Below, piece by piece: positions 1-8,261 of a stretch of DNA of 64,000 nucleotides. The notes beneath the pieces were generated by a model. That model saw only the letters and a program-made list of their open reading frames with translations. It was not told where the DNA came from and made no database searches. Both the position numbers and the translations under genes were made by a program. Source of the stretch: Erysipelothrix rhusiopathiae (GTDB lineage Bacteria > Bacillota_I > Bacilli_A > Erysipelotrichales > Erysipelotrichaceae); contig NZ_LR134439.1 of assembly GCF_900637845.1 (NCBI RefSeq), positions 868,001 to 932,000 of the forward strand, given 5' to 3'. Within the stretch, counting starts at the first letter, position 1. The number at the start of each line of letters is the position of its first letter.

Positions 1-306
1 TCGATTGTGATTGTGCTTTTTCTTGCAACGATTTATTACAAATTTAGTGACGTCACCATCATTCAAAATGTTTTGGATGGACTTAGACCTACAGTGGTGG
101 CTTTAATTGCTTCAGCAGGGCTTACAATCCTTGTTACAGCGTTTTTTGGTGAAGGAGCAATTGCTTTTAGTCAGTTCGATGTTTCGAATGGTTTCTTGTT
201 TGTGATTGCAATTATTGGTTTACGAAAATTTAAGTTAGATCCTACCAAGATAATTATCCTTACAGGTCTATTGGGAATTGGTGCAATGGTTCTTGAAAAA
301 CTATGA
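1..306 (+). CDS. Chromate transporter family protein, C-terminal part (cut by window start)
   Basis: The reading frame is open from base 1 and ends at 306, so only about the last 100 residues are seen. They form three or four hydrophobic segments ending in a short basic tail, with the pattern FSDVTIIQNVLDGLRP then VVALIASAGLTIL. That resembles the C-terminal half of ChrA-type chromate/anion transporters, where a domain named for this family follows a short cytosolic loop. The first in-window GTG (7) is internal, not a start. In Firmicutes the transporter is often split into two half-size genes, so this may be the second half; the window cannot show it. Family assignment is moderate because no catalytic motif is visible. 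Confidence 0.65.
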   Translation, partial: SIVIVLFLATIYYKFSDVTIIQNVLDGLRPTVVALIASAGLTILVTAFFGEGAIAFSQFDVSNGFLFVIAIIGLRKFKLDPTKIIILTGLLGIGAMVLEKL

Positions 307-370
307 TGCAACAAGATGTGTCTTTACGTTTAAGGGGTAGTTTGATAGGCTTTAACCATTAGGAGGCTTT

Positions 371-781
371 ATGAAACTTAGTGATAATTTAAAACGATTA
401 CGAGAGGAGAACGCTCTCACTCAGGACAAGGTCGCACAGTCTTTAAACGTATCACGACAAGCAGTCTCAAATTGGGAACAAGGCAAACGGTATCCCGATG
501 CGATTATGTTGATACAGATATCAGAGTTTTATGGTGTGCCTGTTGATGATTTACTAAAGTCGGATAGGGACTATGCAAAGGCACTGGTTATTGATAAGGC
601 TCGTTTCGAAGAAGTGTTGTTTATAGGAACTCAAATCTTAATGATAATCACGATCTATTTTTGGAATGATGTTCCAGGAATGGTTTTTATATTTATGGGA
701 TGTATTCTTGTATCGGCTTTTACAGAAGAAGTTTGTGAATATATCGAATGGGGCTTAAACAATATTAAAATTAAAAAATGA
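371..781 (+). CDS. XRE-family transcriptional regulator with a C-terminal membrane segment
   Basis: 136 residues. Residues about 5-60 are a clear Cro/CI-type helix-turn-helix (LKRLREENALTQDKVAQSL, SRQAVSNWEQGKRYPD), followed by a short linker and two hydrophobic segments at about 85-115. Such proteins (HTH_3 plus membrane anchor) are common in Firmicutes and usually act locally. The ATG at 371 sits 6 nt after AGGAGG. A hairpin with a T run follows the stop. The target is unknown; the neighbouring chromate-type transporter and the downstream surface carboxypeptidase are both possible. No membrane-bound sensor domain is recognisable beyond the hydrophobic tail. Confidence 0.85.
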   Translation: MKLSDNLKRLREENALTQDKVAQSLNVSRQAVSNWEQGKRYPDAIMLIQISEFYGVPVDDLLKSDRDYAKALVIDKARFEEVLFIGTQILMIITIYFWNDVPGMVFIFMGCILVSAFTEEVCEYIEWGLNNIKIKK

Positions 782-801
782 TTGGCAACGATCATTTTTT
801 T
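773..801 (+). terminator. Rho-independent terminator after the XRE gene
   Basis: The arms AAAAAATGAT and ATCATTTTTT enclose an 8-nt loop and are followed by a T run. The hairpin overlaps the stop codon of the regulator. Confidence 0.75.
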
Positions 802-1079
802 GTTTTTTATGACAAAATTGCACGAAATCTAAGAAAGTGTGAGTAATTAGGTGTGAAGGCTTTGATATCTTGCTATTTCGGATAAAAGCGTACTTAAAAC
901 TGCATCAGTTTATACATAAAAAGTCTTTGTAAATGTCCTACAACCGTAAATATAATTGATTACAATATGCTTAGCGTGAGTTAATGAGCTCACAAAATTA
1001 ATAGAAAAGGAAGGGGGATTGCAGAGGTTTAAGTGTTGGATGTTCGTATATTTTTTTATTAAACAATGAGGAGAAAAAA
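802..1079 (+). promoter_or_regulatory. Leader and promoter region of the M14 surface protein
   Basis: This 280-base gap has no gene. A likely promoter is TTGTAA (927-932), an 18-nt spacer and TATAAT (951-956). Just downstream lies the inverted repeat GTGAG (976-980) / CTCAC (989-993) with an 8-nt loop, a possible operator or mRNA hairpin. A GAGGAG Shine-Dalgarno at 1068-1073 precedes the next ATG by 6 nt. No riboswitch is recognisable. Confidence 0.5.
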
Positions 1080-4000
1080 ATGGACAAAAGAAATGAACAT
1101 AGAATCCTAAAATGCTTAACCATATTTGTACTGTCGATTGGACTTGTATTTAGTCATGCACGACCAATTTATAGTGATACTCAACCCGTAATTGATTTTG
1201 TAAATACTACAGGTGAGTCTGAAGTTATTTCGATGACCGAGTCAAAGGAATATAAAGCTACAGTAATGTTTGAGGGGAAAACACCAGAGGAGCTTAAAAC
1301 ATTGGCTGAAACTGCGTCATGGACTTTGACGCGGGAAGAAGGGGGCCAAAATGAAGAAGATTTTCCATATCAATATTTGGGAGCACCTTTAGATGAATGG
1401 ACAGTCTTTACAACTAAATTTACCACTACGGGAGATCCTTTATTCAAAGATATTAAAACAGAGGTAATTCCAGGAGGACTACAGTTAACGTTTAAGAATG
1501 TGTTAATGTTTGGTGTGAATGGAATTGATGGACGTGAACGACCATTAATCCGAAATGCACTCCTAGATTACACAGGGACTTATGACTTAAAACTGGTAGA
1601 AGCCGACCAAGTTTTAGCGACCACACCTGTTTTATTTAAACCGTATAACAGTTACACACTTTATAGTGAAATCGATCAACGACTGGCAGACCTTGCGGCC
1701 TTAGCTTTATCAAAAGGAATTCATGCGGAAGTACGTGAATTTGGACAAACTGCAATGGGAAGACCGATGAATGCGATCTTTATTGCGGATACGGCTGAGA
1801 CGCTTTCAAATCATATGGCGTTAAATGAACGTGCAGAATCTGATCCACAATCAGTGATTCAAGATATTGAATCCGGAGCAATCGATTATAAAGTTCCGAT
1901 TCTCTACAACAACATTCACTCCGATGAAAATCCAGGAATTGATGCGATTATGGAATTTTTAACTGTGATGATTGAGAATGCAAATGGAAGTGTTGAATAC
2001 CGTCGTGTTAACGGATTAACATCTGAAGGAAAAGCACAAGTCGAAGCAGAAAAAAACAGCAGAGGTATTAAGTGGTCTGAACTTATTGAGAATGATGTGA
2101 CCGGTGTAGGTTATATTCGGGATGACGTTAAAAGTGAAGAACATCCAAACAGTACCGATGCGGCCGCTGATTTAAGTGAAGAACAACTTTCAAAATTCTA
2201 TGAAATGGAGCATGTAGACTTAAACATTAAAGCAATGCTTGAGGATGTGTTCTTTATCGTCGTACCTGCTGAGAATGCGGATGCCGCAGCAACAAATGTC
2301 CGTACAAATGGAAACGGGTTTGATTTAAACCGTGATAATACATATCAAACACAACCTGAAACTCAAGCAATGGCGCGTCTTATTTCAACGTGGAACCCTG
2401 TAAACCTTTATGAAATTCATGGTTTCTATAATCAATTCCAAATTGAGCCGTGCTCACCAACGCATGAGCCAAATGTGGAGTATGATCTCTTTATTGAAAA
2501 TGCACTCGCTCAAGGAGAGGAATTTGGTGGTGTTGCCATTACCAATAATAAATCAATTAATAGTTTCCAAATGCCAATGCGTGATTACCTTAAGTCAAAC
2601 AAAAATGGTGGTTATGAATGGGAACCATTTGATGATATGTCTTCAAGTTATACACCACAATATTCAATGTTACACGGTGTGGTAGCTTATACCGTTGAAG
2701 TGCCGTATGGAAACGAAGATGCGACCCAAGCTGTTAAGTATGCGTTATTAAATAACGGTCGTTATGTGGGAATGCATAAGAAAGAATTCTATACAAATCA
2801 ACTTAAAGGTTGGGATCGTGGTCATAAAAATATTGATGCGGACGAAATTCGTCCATACTACGTAAACCAACAAGATGAAAAAGGCGCAGAAGCAGATATC
2901 TTCCGTGCACGTTATGAAGAAAATAATAACTTCTTCCCAGAATATTATGTGATTCCAATGGAACCATCCATGCAAAAAAACTTGCATGCTGCAACTGAAA
3001 TGATGGAATATCTATTGCGTAATGATGTGAAAGTTAAAGTGTTAGGCAATGAAGTAGAAGTTAAGGGAACCAAGTATCCTAAAGGAACCATGCTTGTTGA
3101 TTTGCATCAAGCTAAACGAAACATGGCCAATGCTGCCCTCTACAATAACATTGTCATTAAAAATTGGACTGACCTTTATTCAGAACCACTTACTGCATTT
3201 TCGGAATTACGTGGTTTTGATATGGATGTGATCACCCAAGTTGGTGCATTTGAAAGCGCAGAGTTTTCATGGCTTGATGCAGCACCTGAAACCACAACGC
3301 ATGTTGATGGTATGGGTGAAATTGTGATTGTCTCTAATAACAGCGTGGCTTCGATACAAGCAATCAATGAGTTGCTTAAGTCTGAAGAAGCAGTTGGATT
3401 TATAACATCAGGTGATCATAGTGGAGACTTTGTAATGTCTGAGGCAACATTTAGTCTGATAGAGGATTCTTATGTACTTCAAGCAACACGAACCAATACC
3501 ATGCCTAAGGCTCAAGTTATCACAAAATCCGCAAAAATTTATGTACCAGGTGCTGCACCAACATATGCAGTGAAAAAAGATACGGGTGAGCCGTACGGTC
3601 ATACAAACTACACCAATCGTCTTAATACAAACCTCAACTGGGATTATTATGTTTGGGGACAAGAACTTGGTTTTGACTTAACACGAGATCTTGATGAAGC
3701 AGATATTGTGATTGGGAATCGTTCATTACGTGAGGATGAACGTAATGCCGTAAATGCCGGAAAATCCTATATTGGATATGGGGGATATGCGCTCGATTCA
3801 CTTGAGAAAATGGGCTTGGACATCGAAGCAAATTACGACATGAGTTATGATGCACTCACAACAGTTACGTATCCAGAATCCAGTTACATAACATCGAAAT
3901 ATGCTCAAGATAACGATTATATTATGTATGGTCACGGTGGAAACAGCATCGTTAAAGCGCCAGAAGGATCAAAAGTACTCATTAAAACAACCGATGAAGA

Positions 4001-4604
4001 ACCAATTGAAGGCTTTATGTCGCAAGAACACATTGATACATATAAAAATTCAATTCAGGCCATCGAACTAAAAAATGATACACATGACCTTTTAATCTTC
4101 GCAAACTCGATTACAAACAAAGCACATCAAAAAGATGATTATCGCTATGTGACCAATGGAATATTCACAAAATATTTAGGCGATACGATGAACATTGATG
4201 TTAAAGTACCGGAGCCAGAACCAAAACCTGATCCTAAGGTTACTTTAAAACTTACAGGATTACCGGATAAAGTTCGTGTCGGCGATGTTTTCGTTCTAAC
4301 ACCAAGCAGTGATGACCAAGAAAAAGGTGAAGGATGGGTATATGATGACGTATTCTTCTCCGCAACCTTCAACAGTCCTGCAACCTTTACCGCATTAAAA
4401 GCAGGTACCACAACCATCACGTATACAAATAAAAAAGGTGAGAAAACAGAACTACCAATAACAATCTTAGAAAAAGAAGTAGACAAACCTGGTGGTAAAC
4501 TACCTGGAACGGGTGTTACACCAACTCAAACTGCAATTTATGTGGGAATTGGAGTCGTCCTCATTGGAGGTGTCTTCTACTGGTTCTCAAAAAAGAAAAA
4601 GTAA
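1080..4604 (+). CDS. LPXTG-anchored M14-family zinc carboxypeptidase
   Basis: 1174 residues. An N-terminal signal peptide (hydrophobic run at about 12-28) is followed by a peptidase M14 domain. The zinc ligands read H280 and E283 in NNIHSDENPG and H447 in YEIHGFY, and the catalytic glutamate is E540 in TVEVPYG, in the order and spacing expected of carboxypeptidase A-type enzymes. The C-terminal 150 residues look like an Ig-like domain (KVTLKLTGLPDKVRVGDVFVLTP) and a sorting signal: LPGTG, a hydrophobic span and KKKK. It is therefore expected to be sortase-linked to peptidoglycan and to trim C-terminal residues from extracellular proteins or peptides. The substrate is unknown. The start is ATG after GAGGAG. 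A bidirectional terminator follows. Confidence 0.93.
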   Translation: MDKRNEHRILKCLTIFVLSIGLVFSHARPIYSDTQPVIDFVNTTGESEVISMTESKEYKATVMFEGKTPEELKTLAETASWTLTREEGGQNEEDFPYQYLGAPLDEWTVFTTKFTTTGDPLFKDIKTEVIPGGLQLTFKNVLMFGVNGIDGRERPLIRNALLDYTGTYDLKLVEADQVLATTPVLFKPYNSYTLYSEIDQRLADLAALALSKGIHAEVREFGQTAMGRPMNAIFIADTAETLSNHMALNERAESDPQSVIQDIESGAIDYKVPILYNNIHSDENPGIDAIMEFLTVMIENANGSVEYRRVNGLTSEGKAQVEAEKNSRGIKWSELIENDVTGVGYIRDDVKSEEHPNSTDAAADLSEEQLSKFYEMEHVDLNIKAMLEDVFFIVVPAENADAAATNVRTNGNGFDLNRDNTYQTQPETQAMARLISTWNPVNLYEIHGFYNQFQIEPCSPTHEPNVEYDLFIENALAQGEEFGGVAITNNKSINSFQMPMRDYLKSNKNGGYEWEPFDDMSSSYTPQYSMLHGVVAYTVEVPYGNEDATQAVKYALLNNGRYVGMHKKEFYTNQLKGWDRGHKNIDADEIRPYYVNQQDEKGAEADIFRARYEENNNFFPEYYVIPMEPSMQKNLHAATEMMEYLLRNDVKVKVLGNEVEVKGTKYPKGTMLVDLHQAKRNMANAALYNNIVIKNWTDLYSEPLTAFSELRGFDMDVITQVGAFESAEFSWLDAAPETTTHVDGMGEIVIVSNNSVASIQAINELLKSEEAVGFITSGDHSGDFVMSEATFSLIEDSYVLQATRTNTMPKAQVITKSAKIYVPGAAPTYAVKKDTGEPYGHTNYTNRLNTNLNWDYYVWGQELGFDLTRDLDEADIVIGNRSLREDERNAVNAGKSYIGYGGYALDSLEKMGLDIEANYDMSYDALTTVTYPESSYITSKYAQDNDYIMYGHGGNSIVKAPEGSKVLIKTTDEEPIEGFMSQEHIDTYKNSIQAIELKNDTHDLLIFANSITNKAHQKDDYRYVTNGIFTKYLGDTMNIDVKVPEPEPKPDPKVTLKLTGLPDKVRVGDVFVLTPSSDDQEKGEGWVYDDVFFSATFNSPATFTALKAGTTTITYTNKKGEKTELPITILEKEVDKPGGKLPGTGVTPTQTAIYVGIGVVLIGGVFYWFSKKKK

Positions 4605-4610
4605 AGTAAA

Positions 4611-4642
4611 AAAAACGAACATGAATCAACATGTTCGTTTTT
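4611..4642. terminator. Bidirectional terminator between the M14 gene and tpx
   Basis: The arms AAAAACGAACATG / CATGTTCGTTTTT enclose a 6-nt loop, with T runs on both strands. It serves the convergent genes on either side. Confidence 0.85.
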
Positions 4643-4652
4643 CTTTTAAAAA

Positions 4653-5141
4653 TTAGATGTTTTTTGCTGCAGCGATTGCTGCTTCGTAATTGGGTTCTTG
4701 TGCCATTTCGGGAACTATTTCTGAGTAAACAAGAACACCGGCTTGGTCGATCACAAATATCGATCGTGCAAGTACTTCAAATTCAGGAATCCAAATACCA
4801 TAAGCGTCTGCAAATGAATGATCTTCATCCCGTAACATTTCACTATCAATGCCATTGGTTGCACACCATGATGCAAACTCTTCTTTAGTATTATTAGAAA
4901 TATTCACAATTGTTACATCTTCAAGCTCACTTGCAACTTGGAAGAAATGACGCGTCTGTAAATCACAGATACGCGTGTTGATGTCGGGGAAGACACTAAG
5001 TAAGACAACTTTTCCTGCAAGTGTTTCCGTACCTACATAAACATCCTCTAAATTCTTAAGTTTAAATGCTGGTGCTTTTTGTCCAATAACAGGAAGAGAT
5101 CCTGCTAAAGAAGTTGGAACTCCTTTTTTTGTAATTTCCAT
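4653..5141 (-). CDS. tpx: Thiol peroxidase (Tpx, atypical 2-Cys peroxiredoxin)
   Basis: 162 residues from the ATG at 5141, which follows AAGGAGC at a proper distance; an upstream in-frame ATG at 5192 has no such site. The peroxidatic cysteine lies in NTRICDLQTRHF (the TxxC motif of Tpx) and the resolving cysteine in FASWCATNGI, as in the family. Tpx reduces hydrogen peroxide and organic peroxides in the cytosol using thioredoxin. It converges with the carboxypeptidase gene. Together with the disulfide reductase and the 1-Cys peroxiredoxin nearby it adds to a rich set of antioxidant functions. Confidence 0.93.
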   Translation of the reverse strand: MEITKKGVPTSLAGSLPVIGQKAPAFKLKNLEDVYVGTETLAGKVVLLSVFPDINTRICDLQTRHFFQVASELEDVTIVNISNNTKEEFASWCATNGIDSEMLRDEDHSFADAYGIWIPEFEVLARSIFVIDQAGVLVYSEIVPEMAQEPNYEAAIAAAKNI

Positions 5142-5256
5142 ATCAATCACGCTCCTTATATCTATTATAGAATTAAAGCGTGTTGCTTGCATCTTGTATG
5201 CTTAAAGTTGTGCCAATGGTCCTAATTTATGCTATTCTTAAAGGAAGAAAAAGGTG

Positions 5257-6627
5257 ATGGATATGAAGAAAATACCCGTAATAAAAAATGAACAATTAAC
5301 ACTTGAAGTACTGGACCTTACATTTGAAGGATTTGGTGTGTTTAAGAAAGATGGTTTTCCAATCTTTGTGGAAAATTCAATACCGGGTGAGACCGTAACA
5401 ATCTCTGTCACAAAAGTGACCAAACGCTATGCTTATGGTCGCATTATAAGCATTGAAAATCCATCACCCAAACGTGTCGCGTTGGTTGATAAAGTTGGAA
5501 CACGCATTGGCACCATGCCGCTTCAACACATGGCATATGATCTTCAATGTGAGTATAAACAGAATCAAGTTAAAGCAACCTTAGGACGAGTAATTGATCT
5601 TGAAGGTGTTCCAGTCCTACCAACACTTGGAATGGAAAATCCATGGCACTACCGCAATAAAGCAACCATACCGGTACAATCCGTTAAGGGCGTATTAGAG
5701 ACGGGATTTTTTAAACGGGGAACACATGAACTGATTCCGGTTGAAAATTTCTATATTCAAGAAGAAGCATTGGATAAAGCAATCTTGGTTATTCGCGATT
5801 TACTCCGTCACTTTAAGATTGAGGCTTATCAGGAAGCAAATCACACAGGGTTAATTCGAAATATTATGGTCCGACAAGGACACTACACTGAAGAATTAAT
5901 GGTTGTTTTGGTTACAAATGGTACGGAACTTCCTTTTGAAAAAGACATTGTGAATTCGATCGTAGAAGCTTTACCCAAAACGGTAAGTATCGTTCAAAAT
6001 ATTAATACCAAACAAACAAATGTTATTTTAGGAAGCGAACAGAGAATTCTTTTTGGAGAAGATCTATATCATGATCAACTTTTAGGGAAAACATTTAAGA
6101 TTTCTTCGAAGTCTTTCTTCCAAATTAATACAAAACAAACGGAAGTCCTTTACCAACAAGCCATTGAAATGGCTGAGGTTACAAGCGATGATGTTGTTGT
6201 TGATGCTTATTGTGGGATTGGTTCAATTACCTTAAACTTGGCAGACAAAGCGAAGTTTGTTTATGGTGTTGAGATTGTGGAAGACGCAATTATTATGGCG
6301 AAGGAAAATGCGAAATTAAATCACATTGAAAACGTGCAATTTGAAGTTGGGGAAGCCGAAAAAATTATGCCAACGTGGGTTAAAGAAGGCATTGAAATTG
6401 ATGTATTGGTAGTTGACCCACCGCGTAAAGGTCTTGATCCTTTATTTATCGATGCCGCAATTGCTTCAAAACCTCGTCGTATTGTCTATGTAAGTTGTAA
6501 TCCAATATCTCTTGCGAAAGATTTAAGATCGTTCATAGACGGTGGTTATCGTGTTGAAAAGGTGCAACCTGTAGACATGTTCCCTCAAACGACACATGTG
6601 GAAACAATTGTATTGCTCATCAAATAG
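5257..6627 (+). CDS. rlmD: 23S rRNA/tRNA uracil-5-methyltransferase, TrmA/RlmD family
   Basis: About 456 residues: an N-terminal TRAM-like domain (about 5-65), a central domain and a C-terminal Rossmann methyltransferase domain. Visible motifs are DAYCGIGSITLNLA (SAM binding), VDPPRKGL, and YVSCNP, which holds the catalytic cysteine. Enzymes of this family make m5U at 23S rRNA positions 747/1939 or in tRNA; which one cannot be told from sequence. Oddity: the Fe-S cysteine cluster usually found before LQHM (CGGC) is replaced by IGTMP, so the [4Fe-4S] centre is probably lost. GTG 5254, ATG 5257 and ATG 5263 are alternative starts; 5257 fits AAGGAAG best. Confidence 0.9.
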   Translation: MDMKKIPVIKNEQLTLEVLDLTFEGFGVFKKDGFPIFVENSIPGETVTISVTKVTKRYAYGRIISIENPSPKRVALVDKVGTRIGTMPLQHMAYDLQCEYKQNQVKATLGRVIDLEGVPVLPTLGMENPWHYRNKATIPVQSVKGVLETGFFKRGTHELIPVENFYIQEEALDKAILVIRDLLRHFKIEAYQEANHTGLIRNIMVRQGHYTEELMVVLVTNGTELPFEKDIVNSIVEALPKTVSIVQNINTKQTNVILGSEQRILFGEDLYHDQLLGKTFKISSKSFFQINTKQTEVLYQQAIEMAEVTSDDVVVDAYCGIGSITLNLADKAKFVYGVEIVEDAIIMAKENAKLNHIENVQFEVGEAEKIMPTWVKEGIEIDVLVVDPPRKGLDPLFIDAAIASKPRRIVYVSCNPISLAKDLRSFIDGGYRVEKVQPVDMFPQTTHVETIVLLIK

Positions 6628-6636
6628 TAGCGAAGT

Positions 6637-6676
6637 AAAAAAGTGAGACGCAAATTTGAGCGTCTCACTTTTTTTT
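6637..6676. terminator. Bidirectional terminator
   Basis: A long stem, AAAAAAGTGAGACGC / GCGTCTCACTTTTTT with an 8-nt loop, lies between convergent genes and overlaps the stop of the minus-strand reductase. Confidence 0.9.
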
Positions 6677-8006
6677 ATTTCAAGATATCGTTTAAGGACT
6701 CGGTGATTGTAGGATGTGTATAAATACGATCACGCAACACACGATAATCGAGTTTTAAATCCATGGCAAGCGTTATTAAGTTAATCATTTCATGGGATTC
6801 AATCCCAAAGAGAGAAGCACCAATGATTTGATTTGTGGACCGGTCAATTAGGATTTTAAAGAGCCCTTTTGTATTACCACTCACATGTGCTTTAGGGATG
6901 GTGCTTAAGGCTTGTTTGAACACCTGGTAATCGATGTTTTGTTCGAGGGCTTGTTGTTCAGTAAGCCCAACTCTTGAAAGTGGTGGTGTGATAAACAGGG
7001 TATAGGGTACAGTCGTTCGATTTTCAGTTGTGCGCTGATGATCGCCAATGAGATCATCTTCCACAATGCGGAAATCATCAAGTGAAATATAAGTAAACTG
7101 TTGTCCACCTTTCACATCACCTAAGGCCCAAATATTGGGTACAGTTGTTTTAAGGTGTGCATCAACGATAATTGCCCCACGTTGATCACGTTTGATATCC
7201 GTATGTTCGAGACCTAAATCATCAGTGTTTGGCTTACGCCCGATTGCACCAAGGATTTTAGAGGCTCTAATACTGTGTAGTTCATCTTGTGTAATATAAG
7301 TTACCAAAGCATGGTCTTGGTAATCATCCACAGCGCTGATTGTTACGTCCATATTAATCGAAATCCCCATATCCGTAAGCGTATCATAAATCGTATTTGC
7401 GATTTCACGATCTTCACGTGGTAGGAAAACCTCTTTTTCATCGAGAATAGTCACATTTGATCCATAAGCTTTAAACATTGAAGCAAATTCTAAGCCAATA
7501 TATCCAGCTCCGATAATAACTAAATCAGAAGGAAGTTTTGTGAGATTCATTGCTTGCGTTGAATCGATAAGATGCTGACTGTTTTGAAGCGTTGGGGACT
7601 GAGGTTGGATGGGAACAGATCCCGTATTAATAAAAATCCGTTCGGCTTCGATTTGATATGTTTCCATCGCATCGCTTGTTACTTCAAGAATCATATTTGA
7701 AACAAAACGAGCTGTTCCATCTACAACTGTAATGAGTGGATTGTCACTAAGCATGTGATAATTCTTATTTCGAAGAAGGGAAACTGTTTGGTCTTTTGCA
7801 CTGACTGCATCCGTAAAAGGGATGTGAGTTTCACTACCGTGAATTAATGCTTTTGAAGGAATACATCCAATATTAATGCATGTGCCACCATACATCTCAG
7901 GTGATTTTTCAATAACTAAAACTTCTTCTTTCTCAGAAGCAAGTCTTTTTGCGAGCGTTTTTCCGCCTTTTCCAAAACCAATAATAACATTCTTTACCTT
8001 TTTCAT
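6675..8006 (-). CDS. FAD-dependent pyridine nucleotide-disulfide oxidoreductase, RclA/Har type
   Basis: 443 residues with an N-terminal FAD-binding motif (IGFGKGGKTLA), the redox-active pair in GGTCINIGCIPSKAL, a central NAD(P)H-binding Rossmann motif (VIIGAGYIGLEFA) and a C-terminal dimerisation domain ending THPTITESLND. The GGTCINIGCIP(S/T)K version is typical of the RclA and hypothiocyanous-acid reductase group rather than of lipoamide dehydrogenase or glutathione reductase; mercuric reductase is unlikely because the C-terminal cysteine pair is absent. The likely role is detoxification of hypohalous or hypothiocyanous acid made by host peroxidases. It is transcribed alone; the divergent neighbour is a surface protein. 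Confidence 0.85.
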   Translation of the reverse strand: MKKVKNVIIGFGKGGKTLAKRLASEKEEVLVIEKSPEMYGGTCINIGCIPSKALIHGSETHIPFTDAVSAKDQTVSLLRNKNYHMLSDNPLITVVDGTARFVSNMILEVTSDAMETYQIEAERIFINTGSVPIQPQSPTLQNSQHLIDSTQAMNLTKLPSDLVIIGAGYIGLEFASMFKAYGSNVTILDEKEVFLPREDREIANTIYDTLTDMGISINMDVTISAVDDYQDHALVTYITQDELHSIRASKILGAIGRKPNTDDLGLEHTDIKRDQRGAIIVDAHLKTTVPNIWALGDVKGGQQFTYISLDDFRIVEDDLIGDHQRTTENRTTVPYTLFITPPLSRVGLTEQQALEQNIDYQVFKQALSTIPKAHVSGNTKGLFKILIDRSTNQIIGASLFGIESHEMINLITLAMDLKLDYRVLRDRIYTHPTITESLNDILK

Positions 8007-8202
8007 TGGGACCTACTTTCTTTATCAAGAACCAGTTTTTAGAATAGAAATACGGTTCTTTTTAATCACTTTGTATATTAAATATAACAAATTCTCCACA
8101 AAAAATTCCAATCATTTGCGCACATTAACAAAACAACTTAAACGAAAGATTGTATTTAGTAAATTTCAGTAACCGTAACGTCTAATGTTTACCTGTTTAA
8201 AG

Positions 8203-8251
8203 TTGATAGTCGTCATAGATTTAACTATAATGATTAATGAAAGCGTATACA
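8203..8251 (+). promoter_or_regulatory. Promoter plus cre-like site of the GH110-like surface protein
   Basis: TTGATA (8203-8208), a 17-nt spacer and TATAAT (8226-8231) form a strong sigma-A promoter. Starting 7 nt after the -10 is TGAAAGCGTATACA (8238-8251), which matches the CcpA cre consensus TGWNANCGNTNWCA at all but one position. It would overlap the transcription start, a position where CcpA normally represses. AGGAGGGG follows at 8251. Confidence 0.6.
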
Positions 8252-8261
8252 GGAGGGGAAT

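Noticed and set aside
2410-2685. ORF of 91 codons inside the M14 gene in another frame
   Set aside because: It overlaps a well-supported catalytic domain, has no ribosome-binding site, and its composition is a frame shadow. The same applies to other ORFs inside leuS, the surface proteins, and the ABC ATPase genes.
6675-8006. Mercuric reductase
   Set aside because: The C-terminal vicinal cysteines and a mer operon are absent; RclA/Har-type similarity fits better.
7876-8172. 98-codon ORF on the plus strand over the start of the disulfide reductase
   Set aside because: It overlaps the conserved FAD-binding region of the reductase and the untranslated region before the next gene, with no ribosome-binding site.
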